Part shown: piece by piece, positions 8,518 to 15,269 of the stretch
How the letters are laid out: every line of letters begins with the position of its first letter
Numbering within the stretch: the first letter of the stretch is position 1
Source: Gammaproteobacteria bacterium
GTDB taxonomy: Bacteria; Pseudomonadota; Gammaproteobacteria; Steroidobacterales; Steroidobacteraceae
Assembly (NCBI GenBank): GCA_028293725.1
Contig: JAQGOE010000027.1
Location: 1 to 47,654 of the forward strand
Direction of reading: 5' to 3'
Length of the DNA: 47,654 nt
Position numbers and translations under genes: made by a program
Notes under the pieces: generated by a model
Seen by the model: only the letters and a program-made list of their open reading frames with translations
What the model was told of the DNA's origin: nothing
Databases searched by the model: none

Positions 8518-9663
8518 ATGATCGCAACCCAGCTCAAACCTGTTGCCGATCGCCCCTGGCTCGACCCGAGCGCCAAGCCGCAGATCGTCATCGACGGCGT
8601 GGTCAAGACCTACGGCAATTTTACCGCGGTCGACAACGTCAACCTGCAGATCTACAAGGGCGAGATGTTTGCGCTCGTGGGAGCTTCCGGGTGCGGGAAG
8701 ACTACATTGTTGCGCATGTTGGCGGGATTCGCGCGCCAGAGTAGCGGCGCGATCTCGATCGACGGTGTTGAGATGAGCACCGTGCCGCCCCACGAGCGGC
8801 CGGTCAACATGATGTTCCAGTCGTATGCGCTTTTTCCGCACATGTCGGTCGAGCGCAATGTCGGCTATGGGATCAAACGGCTGCCCCTGGATGCCGCGAC
8901 CCGGCAGAAGCGCATCCAGGAGGCGCTCGACATGGTGCAGCTGGGGCATCTCGCGCAGCGTAAGCCGCACCAACTCTCTGGAGGCCAGCGGCAGCGGGTT
9001 GCCCTGGCCCGCGCTCTGATCCGGCGGCCCAAGGTGCTGCTCCTGGACGAGCCGCTGTCGGCGCTCGATAAGAAGCTGCGCGAGAAAACCCAGTTCGAGC
9101 TGATGGATCTGCAGTACCAGGTGGGCATCACGTTCATCGTGGTGACCCACGATCAGGATGAGGCGATGGCGCTGGCGACCCGTATCGCGGTCATGGATCG
9201 CGGCAAGGTGGTGCAGGTCGGCACTCCAGCGGAAATTTACGAGTTTCCGCAGAGCCGCTTCGTGGCGGATTTCGTGGGCACGACCAACTTGTTCGAAGGC
9301 GTCGTTGCGAGCTGCGCGCCGGGGCTCACGACGGTGAACTGTGGTGAGACGGGGTGTGATCTGCTCGTCGATGACGTTGGCCGCTTTACTCCCGGGCAAC
9401 GCGTGTGGGTGGCTCTGCGGCCCGAGAAGATTCGCTTGAGCAAACAACCGGCCGAAGCGAGCCGCGTCAACCAACTCCGCGGCACGGTGCATCAGCTCGG
9501 TTACCTGGGCAACCGTTGCACCTACCAGGTCAAGACGGCCAGCGGCAAGCTGATCACCGTGTTCTCACAGAACGAGCGGCGCACGTCGGAGTGGTCTATC
9601 GACTGGAGCGACGAGGTGTATGTGAGTTGGAATGCCGACGCCGCTGTGCTGTTACAATCGTGA
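8518..9663 (+). CDS. ABC transporter ATP-binding protein, PotA/polyamine-opine type
   Basis: This 381-residue ATPase has Walker A GASGCGKT (55-62), ABC signature LSGGQRQR, Walker B VLLLDEP with the D-loop SALD, and the H-loop VVTHDQDEA. A C-terminal TOBE-like region of ~120 residues is typical of PotA/UgpC importers. The frame is open upstream to 8413 inside the previous gene, but the ATG at 8518, 10 bp after the GcvT stop, begins the conserved region. No permease or binding protein follows; the next gene is unrelated. It may serve permeases encoded elsewhere or upstream of the window. Co-location with the oxidoreductase operon suggests uptake of that pathway's substrate. Confidence 0.88.
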   Translation: MIATQLKPVADRPWLDPSAKPQIVIDGVVKTYGNFTAVDNVNLQIYKGEMFALVGASGCGKTTLLRMLAGFARQSSGAISIDGVEMSTVPPHERPVNMMFQSYALFPHMSVERNVGYGIKRLPLDAATRQKRIQEALDMVQLGHLAQRKPHQLSGGQRQRVALARALIRRPKVLLLDEPLSALDKKLREKTQFELMDLQYQVGITFIVVTHDQDEAMALATRIAVMDRGKVVQVGTPAEIYEFPQSRFVADFVGTTNLFEGVVASCAPGLTTVNCGETGCDLLVDDVGRFTPGQRVWVALRPEKIRLSKQPAEASRVNQLRGTVHQLGYLGNRCTYQVKTASGKLITVFSQNERRTSEWSIDWSDEVYVSWNADAAVLLQS

Positions 9664-9731
9664 ACCGTATCTGATTGATTTTAAAGTAATTTTGAAAGTG
9701 GCTGGAATGGGTGTAGCTTAGCACCTACGGA

Positions 9732-10913
9732 GTGCCGTGCCGGTGTGAGCCGGTGGCGGAAGTTGAGGGAACTCCGAGGGGGATTGAGATCAGCGCGGTC
9801 GGCCGAACGTGGCGACTTGTCTTGGCTGTGACCTGTTTCGTGGTCATCGCCTTGCTGTTGGTTGGTTCTATTGCGGCGGCCGATCCGCAGTTCTCCGTGC
9901 CCTCGCCGGGCGGAATGCCTGTGGCGTTCCCCGCCCTCAGTTCGACCCTTAGCCCCGCCCTCAGCCCGGAGGCAACTGGCGCGACGATTCCCACGGGCCC
10001 CGTTCCCGCCGCTGCACTTCCTGCAGCGGCACTTCCCGCAGTTGAAGTGCTGCCGGATGCCGAAATTTCCGAGGTCGTGATCGAGGCGCCGGAGCCGCGG
10101 TTCGCGGCTCCTACGCTGCGCGATCGGATCGGTCGTATCTGGGCGCCGGTACTGATCAATGGCCGCGGCCCCTATCGACTGGTGCTCGATACCGGCGCGA
10201 CGCATTCGGCGATCGTGGCGCAGGTTGCCAACAGCCTCGGTATTCCCGTCGGTACGTTCTCCACGGTGCGTGTTACTGGTGTCACCGGGTCGGCCATCGT
10301 GCCGACGATTTTCGTCAATCGAATGGATGTGGGCGAGCTGTCCATGACGTCTTCGGTGCTGCCGATCGTGGCCGATGTGTTTGGTGGGGCCGAGGGCGTA
10401 CTCGGTACCGAAGGGCTTTCCGACAAGCGCATCCTTATCGACTTCGGTCGCGATAAGGTGGTGATCATGCGCTCGAAGGGCGAGCTCGGCAGGATTGGAT
10501 TCGCCACACTGCCGCTGCGCCCGTTGCGCGATCATCTGCTGGCGCTCGATGTTCTCGTGGGCGGTGTACGGGCGAAGGCCATCATCGATACCGGAGCGCA
10601 GATCAGTATCGGCAATAACGCCCTGCGCGGCGCGCTCATGCGTCACAACTCGCGCGACATGAGCAAATCGGAGATCGAGGGTGTTACGTTGGATGTGGAG
10701 GCCGGTGACACCATGCGCGCTCCGCCTATTACCGTCGGGTCGCTGCAATTCATCGGCGTCAACATAACCTACGGCGACATGTTCATATTCGATCGCTGGA
10801 AGCTCAATCATGAGCCGACGCTCGTCCTGGGGATGGATGTGCTCGGAACGGTCGATACGCTCGTCATCGACTACCGTTTGCACCAGCTGCAGATCCGCCT
10901 GCGCCATTCGTAA
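9732..10913 (+). CDS. Membrane-anchored retropepsin-like aspartyl protease, two DTG motifs
   Basis: About 393 residues. An N-terminal hydrophobic segment (LVLAVTCFVVIALLLVGSI) is followed by a Pro/Ala-rich linker (~50-125) and two lobes. Each lobe carries a catalytic-type motif: LVLDTGATHSAI (Asp153) and AIIDTGAQISIG (Asp286). Bacterial retropepsin-like proteins usually have one motif and dimerise; two in one chain suggests an internal duplication acting as a pseudo-dimer. It is probably periplasmic and inner-membrane anchored. The start is uncertain: GTG at 9732 has no good ribosome site, and an in-frame GTG at 9753 is an alternative. The 68-bp upstream spacer is AT-rich. The target is unknown. 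Confidence 0.75.
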   Translation: MPCRCEPVAEVEGTPRGIEISAVGRTWRLVLAVTCFVVIALLLVGSIAAADPQFSVPSPGGMPVAFPALSSTLSPALSPEATGATIPTGPVPAAALPAAALPAVEVLPDAEISEVVIEAPEPRFAAPTLRDRIGRIWAPVLINGRGPYRLVLDTGATHSAIVAQVANSLGIPVGTFSTVRVTGVTGSAIVPTIFVNRMDVGELSMTSSVLPIVADVFGGAEGVLGTEGLSDKRILIDFGRDKVVIMRSKGELGRIGFATLPLRPLRDHLLALDVLVGGVRAKAIIDTGAQISIGNNALRGALMRHNSRDMSKSEIEGVTLDVEAGDTMRAPPITVGSLQFIGVNITYGDMFIFDRWKLNHEPTLVLGMDVLGTVDTLVIDYRLHQLQIRLRHS

Positions 10914-10958
10914 TAGAATCGTCTGCCGGCCAAGCGGTCATGAGAGAAGCGTCCCCGG

Positions 10959-11930
10959 ATGCAAGCACCTGAGAGAGCGGTCTGGCAGGACACGGTCGTG
11001 GTGGTGTTCGCCACCGCCGTGATGGCAATCCTGTGCGTGCAATTCGACTTCAGCGAAGCATTACGGCGCTGGACGGCTCCCTGGGAGCGTTTCCAACTCG
11101 ATGAGTTGCCGGCCGTGCTGATGGTGCTGGCGGCCGGACTGGCGTGGTTTGCGGCGCGTCGCTATGGCGAGGCGGGTCGCGAGCTGCGCCGCCGGCAACT
11201 GGCGGAGGCGCAACTGGAGGCCGCGCTGACGGATAACCGGCGCCTGTCGCAGCAGTATGTGCGGTTGCAGGAAGCCGAGCGGAAGAGCCTCGCGCGCGAG
11301 CTGCATGATGAGCTCGGGCAATATCTGAATGTCATCAAGCTCGATGCGGTCGCCATTCGGGACGGGCGGCTCACCGATCCCACCAGCTTGCGCGAGCAGG
11401 CGGGGGCGATTGTCACCAACGGCAATCATATCCATACGGTGCTGACTTCACTGATCCGGCAGCTGCGGCCGGTCGGTCTCGACGAGTTGGGGCTGGGGGC
11501 AGCGCTCGAGCATTGCATCGACACCTGGCGACCTCGCCTGCCTGGCGTGCGGTTGAGTCTGGAGCTGTCGGGTGAGTTTGGCGATCTCACCGAGGCGGTG
11601 ACTCTGACCGTGTACCGTGTTGTGCAAGAGGGTTTGAATAACGTCGCGAAGCACGCCGCCGCGGGGCAGGTCAGCATGCGGCTCGAGCGGGACCGAGCGG
11701 CCAGCGAGGGAACCCCCAGCGGGGGCATTCCGCCGGGCACGGGGTCGCCGGACTTCGTGACAGTAACGATTGCGGATGATGGTGTGGGTGTCGATACGAA
11801 GGTGCCCACGCAGGGGTTGGGTCTCATCGGCATGCGCGAGCGGGTCGCGGCCCTGGAGGGTCACCTGGAGGTCTCCAGCACGCCGGGAAGCGGGTTTCAA
11901 TTGAAGGCGCGGATTCCGGTCGAAGGCTAG
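10959..11930 (+). CDS. NarL-system sensor histidine kinase (HisKA_3 type)
   Basis: 323 residues. Two N-terminal membrane segments (about 12-28 and 50-66) enclose a short external loop and no recognisable sensor domain. A helical linker leads to the HisKA_3 dimerisation domain with phospho-acceptor His116 in ARELHDELGQ. The HATPase_c domain follows, with VVQEGLNNVAKHA (N-box), IADDGVG (G1) and GLGLIGMRER (G2). It resembles the UhpB/DegS/NarX group. It probably phosphorylates the response regulator encoded 15 bp downstream. The stimulus is unknown. Confidence 0.9.
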   Translation: MQAPERAVWQDTVVVVFATAVMAILCVQFDFSEALRRWTAPWERFQLDELPAVLMVLAAGLAWFAARRYGEAGRELRRRQLAEAQLEAALTDNRRLSQQYVRLQEAERKSLARELHDELGQYLNVIKLDAVAIRDGRLTDPTSLREQAGAIVTNGNHIHTVLTSLIRQLRPVGLDELGLGAALEHCIDTWRPRLPGVRLSLELSGEFGDLTEAVTLTVYRVVQEGLNNVAKHAAAGQVSMRLERDRAASEGTPSGGIPPGTGSPDFVTVTIADDGVGVDTKVPTQGLGLIGMRERVAALEGHLEVSSTPGSGFQLKARIPVEG

Positions 11931-11945
11931 GAACGGAGGGTGACG

Positions 11946-12581
11946 GTGTCGCTGATTACGATTCTGCTGGTGGACGATCATGCGGTGGTCCGCGAGGGGT
12001 ACCGGCGGCTTCTCGAGCGGGACGCGCGGCTCGAGGTCGTTGGCGAGGCGGCGAATTCGGTGCAGGCCTACGAGTGTGCCTTGGCACTCGACCCGCAGGT
12101 CATTGTCATGGATATCGCGCTTCCGGGCGTCAGCGGCATCGAGGCAATGCGCCGGATCCTGGCGCGCCGCCCTCAGCAGTGTGTCCTCATGTTCAGTATG
12201 TACGACGACGTGATTTTCCCATCGCGGGCACTCGAGGCGGGCGCGAAGGGGTACGTCAGTAAGGCGAGTGCGCCCGAGGTGCTGGTGGACGCCATCTCGG
12301 CTGTGGCTCGCGGGGAGCGTTACCTGAGCCCCGATGTGCAGAGGGTCATTGCGCATAACGCCTCGCTGCAGTCGAAGTCGGTGGTCAATGCACTGACCGC
12401 TCGGGAGTTCGAGGTGCTGCGCCTCCTCGCCCATGGCGAGACCGTCAAGCGGATTGGCGAGAAGCTGGGCCTGTCGGAAAAGACCGTGGCCAATCATCAG
12501 TCCGCGATCCGGGACAAGCTGGGGGCCAAGAATGGCGTGCAGCTGGCGCGGGTGGCCACGGAGCTTGGACTATCGCTTTAG
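11946..12581 (+). CDS. LuxR/NarL-family response regulator
   Basis: The receiver domain contains the acidic pair in LLVDDHAVVRE, phospho-acceptor Asp56 in VIVMDIALPG, and the conserved Lys in GYVSKAS. A C-terminal LuxR-type helix-turn-helix follows (LTAREFEVLRLLAHGETVKRIG, then GLSEKTVANH). The GTG at 11940 abuts the GGAGG at 11935-11939 too closely, so the in-frame GTG at 11946, about 6 nt after it, is the better start (211 residues). It forms a two-component pair with the upstream kinase. Inverted repeats just downstream may be its binding sites. Confidence 0.9.
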   Translation: MSLITILLVDDHAVVREGYRRLLERDARLEVVGEAANSVQAYECALALDPQVIVMDIALPGVSGIEAMRRILARRPQQCVLMFSMYDDVIFPSRALEAGAKGYVSKASAPEVLVDAISAVARGERYLSPDVQRVIAHNASLQSKSVVNALTAREFEVLRLLAHGETVKRIGEKLGLSEKTVANHQSAIRDKLGAKNGVQLARVATELGLSL

Positions 12582-12639
12582 GTTGGGCTGTAAAGGCTGC
12601 CGTTTCCGGGTGGGGGTGCTGTAATTTTAACCGGGGGCG

Positions 12640-12687
12640 GTGGATAACTTTGCGTGTAGTGGAGGATAACTGTTCCGGTTATCCACA
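12640..12687. repeat. Clustered GGATAAC/GTTATCC inverted repeats
   Basis: The 168-bp gap between the response regulator and the EthD gene holds three GGATAAC cores. They are GTGGATAAC (12640-12648), AGGATAAC (12663-12670) and the inverted GTTATCCAC (12678-12686). The last two form a 7-bp-arm hairpin with a 7-nt loop; the outer pair is a perfect 9-bp inverted repeat. They could be operators for the adjacent NarL-type regulator or promoter elements for the EthD gene. TTATCCACA also matches a DnaA box, but no origin genes are nearby. Confidence 0.4.
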
Positions 12688-12749
12688 TTTTGGGCTGCTG
12701 GGAGCAGACTAGCTTTTCGAAGTCGATTCAACCCGCCGGAGACTTAAGC

Positions 12750-13058
12750 ATGATCAAAGTCAGCGTTTTTTATCCCAACTCGGCCGACGCCAAGTTCGAT
12801 ATGGCGTACTACACCACCAAGCACATGCCAATGGTGAAGCGGCTGGTGGCGGGCTGCCGGAGCATCGCGGCCGAGCAGGGGCTTGGCGGTGGGTCGCCCG
12901 GCGCACCCGCGACCTACATTGCGATCGGTCACCTGGTGTTCGATTCGGTAGAGGCGTTCCAGAGCGGGTTCACTCCGCATGCGCCGGAGATCCTGGGCGA
13001 CATCCCGAATTACACCAACACCCAGCCGGTGATCCAGGTCAGTCAGATCACGCTGTAA
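12750..13058 (+). CDS. EthD-domain protein
   Basis: This 102-residue, single-domain protein of the EthD family (dimeric alpha-beta-barrel fold) has the typical opening IKVSVFYPN, then FDMAYYTTKHMPM around residues 18-30 and PEILGDIPNYTNTQPVIQ at the end. Family members take part in degradation of ethers and other small compounds, usually with unknown chemistry. The ATG at 12750, preceded by GGAG about 8-11 nt upstream, is chosen over an upstream in-frame codon at 12690. It stands alone after the two-component system. Confidence 0.85.
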   Translation: MIKVSVFYPNSADAKFDMAYYTTKHMPMVKRLVAGCRSIAAEQGLGGGSPGAPATYIAIGHLVFDSVEAFQSGFTPHAPEILGDIPNYTNTQPVIQVSQITL

Positions 13059-13066
13059 GGGATATA

Positions 13067-13091
13067 GGAACCGTAGTTCCTCTCACGTGTT
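13067..13091 (+). promoter_or_regulatory. Candidate ECF-sigma promoter (GGAAC-N16-TGTT)
   Basis: GGAAC at 13067-13071 and TGTT at 13088-13091 are separated by 16 bp. This closely resembles the GGAAC-N16/17-CGTT promoters read by EcfG-type general-stress sigma factors, and the gene 68 bp downstream is a general-stress protein. The -35 element also lies in an inverted repeat, AGGAAC-CGTA-GTTCCT. The match is seen in sequence; use by a particular sigma factor is inference. Confidence 0.45.
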
Positions 13092-13158
13092 AGGAGAAGG
13101 CGGCCCGCTCTTCGTAGCCTCGAGCCGATAATGACTACTCACGAGCGAGGAACTACTC

Positions 13159-13728
13159 ATGGCAGGCAAAAACACAGCCGTTTTCGGCATCTTTGCGACA
13201 CCAACAGAAGCGGAGCGGGGCGTCGATACCTTGATCGCCGCGGGATTTCCGAGTGCGGATATCTCCGTATTGTTACCAGACACGCGCGCCAGCAAGGACT
13301 TCGCGCATCAGAAGGACACCAAGGCGCCGGAAGGCACGACCGCGGGCGTGACAGCCGGCGGTATCGTGGGCGGGGCACTCGGAGTGTTGGCGGGAATGGG
13401 GGCGCTGGCGATTCCGGGTATCGGGCCGCTGCTGGCCGCCGGGCCCATCATGGCCGGCTTGGCGGGATTGGGCGTGGGCGGAGCGGTGGGCGGACTGGTC
13501 GGGGCGCTCGTTGGAATGGGAATTCCCGAGTACGAGGCCAAGTTGTATGAAGGTAGGGTCAAGAGCGGCGGCGTGCTGCTGTCAGTTCATTGCGATACCG
13601 CCGAAGGGGTGCGGCGTGCCAAGGATCTTCTGAAAGGAGTCGGCGCGGATGACATCGCGTCCAGCGGCGAGAGCGCGGGGGCAAAGCCGCCGCAGCCGCC
13701 GCGGAATGAGGCTGGCGTGCGGCGCTGA
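13159..13728 (+). CDS. General stress protein, YflT/17M-like
   Basis: 189 residues. The N-terminus (AVFGIFATPTEAERGVDTLIAAGF, residues ~7-30) matches the heat-induced YflT/general-stress 17M domain. A glycine-rich hydrophobic middle (~50-120) forms hairpin-like segments that probably insert into or coat a membrane. The C-terminal part YEGRVKSGGVLLSVHCDT repeats the alpha/beta character and ends in a Pro-rich tail. The biochemical function of the family is unknown; expression is generally stress-linked, in keeping with the GGAAC-type promoter upstream. ATG at 13159 follows GAGGAAC. Confidence 0.8.
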   Translation: MAGKNTAVFGIFATPTEAERGVDTLIAAGFPSADISVLLPDTRASKDFAHQKDTKAPEGTTAGVTAGGIVGGALGVLAGMGALAIPGIGPLLAAGPIMAGLAGLGVGGAVGGLVGALVGMGIPEYEAKLYEGRVKSGGVLLSVHCDTAEGVRRAKDLLKGVGADDIASSGESAGAKPPQPPRNEAGVRR

Positions 13729-13745
13729 GGGTTTTGGCGGATGAG

Positions 13746-13786
13746 AGGCGGCGGCTGGGATGCCGCCGCCTAGGATGCCGCCGCCT
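13746..13786. terminator. GC-rich hairpin between convergent genes, right arm duplicated
   Basis: AGGCGGCGGC (13746-13755), a 6-nt loop and GCCGCCGCCT (13762-13771) form a perfect 10-bp stem between two convergent genes. The right arm is present again at 13777-13786 as part of a GGATGCCGCCGCCT duplication, so two alternative hairpins are possible. There is no U tract, so intrinsic termination is likely but not certain. Confidence 0.5.
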
Positions 13787-13800
13787 GTATCAGATGTCGC

Positions 13801-15081
13801 TCAATGGGCGGGTTGCTTCACTACCTCGCCTCCCTTAATCACCACTGCTACCTGCTGCAGGACGGCCACGTCTTTTAGCGGGTCGCCGGTTACGCCGATG
13901 AGATCGCCGTAGTGACCGACGGCGATCGTGCCGACGTCGTTCGACCGGTTGAGTGCTTCGGCGGCGGTTACTGTCGCGGCCTGGATGGACTGCAGCGGCG
14001 TCATTCCCCACGTGACCATGGTGACGAACTGCTTCGCGTTCGTTCCATGGGGGTATACGCCCGCGTCGGTGCCGAAGAGCATCTTCACACCCGCCTTGGT
14101 CGCTGCTTTGAAGGTCTCGCGCTGCTTGCGCCCGATCATGCGCTCCTTCGCCAGCGACTCCTCGAAGAGCCCGTTCTTCGCTCCCTCCGCGAGGATGTAG
14201 TCATCGTTGTAGATGTCCATGTCGAAGTAGGTGCCATGTTGCTTGGCGAGGGTGAAGGCTTCTTCGTCGGCGAGGCTCGCGTGCTCGATCGTGTCGACCC
14301 CCGCGCGGATCGCGTCCTTGATGCCGTCGGTGCCGTGAGCGTGCACTGCGACCCTGAGTCCCAGCATATGCGCCTCGTTCACCAGAGCCTTCATTTCGCC
14401 GAGGTCGAGTTGCTGTGCTCCGACCGCGTCGGTTTTCGACAGTACGCCGCCGGTGCCGCAGAACTTGATTACCTCGGCGCCGTATTTACGTAGCTTGCGG
14501 ACCATTGCGCGTATCGCTTCGGGACCGTCGGCGACTGCCGTCTGCGGAGTCTTGATCGACGGCGGGAATTCCGTGTCGTCGCAATGTCCTCCGGTGGCAC
14601 CGATCGCGTAGGTCGCCGGCACGATGCGAGGGCCGGATATGTAGCCATGTTCAATGGCCTGTTTCAGCGCGACGTCGTCGTAGTTCGCCGAGCCCACGTT
14701 TCGCACGGTGGTAAAGCCGGCTTCGAGCGTGCGCTTCGCATTGGCGACACCGACGACCGTCCAGAAGGTGTCGGTGAACTCCAGGTAGCGGTAGCCGCTG
14801 AACTTCGGATCGGAGGTGAGGTGAACATGCATGTCGATCAGGCCAGGCAGGAGCGTGATGCCGGGAAGATCGACGTGGCGCGCATCGGCGGGTGCCGTCG
14901 CACTCGTGGAGCCTACCGCGCTGATTCTTCCGTCGGTGATCGTGATCTGGGGGTGCTCGACCATGTGGCCGGAGACCACATCGAGCATCCGGTCGGCGGT
15001 AACGACGACCGTATCGGCCTGGGCGGAGCCGGCGGCGAGGCAGAGCAGGGACAGCAGCGGAAGACTCGTCGATCGGAGCAT
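13801..15081 (-). CDS. Exported metal-dependent amidohydrolase (imidazolonepropionase/Xaa-Pro dipeptidase-like)
   Basis: 426 residues from the ATG at 15081, which has GAGG 10 nt upstream and begins a Sec signal peptide (LPLLSLLCLAAGSAQA). The frame extends further upstream without conserved sequence. Amidohydrolase-superfamily metal motifs are in order: DMHVHL, EVIKFCGTGG (probable carboxylated Lys), VAVHAHG, IEHAS and FGTDAG. Relatives hydrolyse Xaa-Arg or Xaa-Pro dipeptides or cyclic amides in the periplasm. It is divergent from the ergothioneine operon, with a 188-bp spacer. A role in that pathway is possible but unsupported, since a hydantoinase is already encoded there. Confidence 0.85.
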   Translation of the reverse strand: MLRSTSLPLLSLLCLAAGSAQADTVVVTADRMLDVVSGHMVEHPQITITDGRISAVGSTSATAPADARHVDLPGITLLPGLIDMHVHLTSDPKFSGYRYLEFTDTFWTVVGVANAKRTLEAGFTTVRNVGSANYDDVALKQAIEHGYISGPRIVPATYAIGATGGHCDDTEFPPSIKTPQTAVADGPEAIRAMVRKLRKYGAEVIKFCGTGGVLSKTDAVGAQQLDLGEMKALVNEAHMLGLRVAVHAHGTDGIKDAIRAGVDTIEHASLADEEAFTLAKQHGTYFDMDIYNDDYILAEGAKNGLFEESLAKERMIGRKQRETFKAATKAGVKMLFGTDAGVYPHGTNAKQFVTMVTWGMTPLQSIQAATVTAAEALNRSNDVGTIAVGHYGDLIGVTGDPLKDVAVLQQVAVVIKGGEVVKQPAH

Positions 15082-15269
15082 TGGGCGACCTCGTGAAGGG
15101 TGTGGAAGCCCCGTAATGTCGCAGAGGCCACGCTGTAGTGCTAGTTTCGCACAGGTATGGCGCATTTACCCACAGTAAAGGTCGGCCCCGTTCAAATGCC
15201 TTTTAATCCCAGCGCCCTAAGATTTCGCGCCAGTTGAAGCTGGGGGGTTCACTGGGGGATGATCGAAAC
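15082..15269. promoter_or_regulatory. Divergent promoter region upstream of the ergothioneine operon
   Basis: This 188-bp spacer must contain the promoters of the amidohydrolase gene (leftward) and the ergothioneine operon (rightward). I see one short palindrome, TTTAC-CCACA-GTAAA, at 15165-15179, which could be an operator, and a GGGGGA ribosome site about 11 nt before the GTG at 15270. I could not assign convincing -35/-10 boxes. No regulator gene lies within the operon itself. Confidence 0.35.

Noticed and set aside
9681..10907. Long antisense reading frame opposite the aspartyl-protease gene
   Set aside because: The predicted protein is Arg/His-rich with no family features; long antisense frames are common in GC-rich coding DNA. 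The same applies to those at 4731-5618, 6182-7291, 8512-9492, 11448-12497, 21200-22387 and 34863-36194.
12678..12687. Replication origin from a TTATCCACA DnaA-box match
   Set aside because: Only one perfect box and no dnaA, dnaN, parAB or AT-rich unwinding region nearby.
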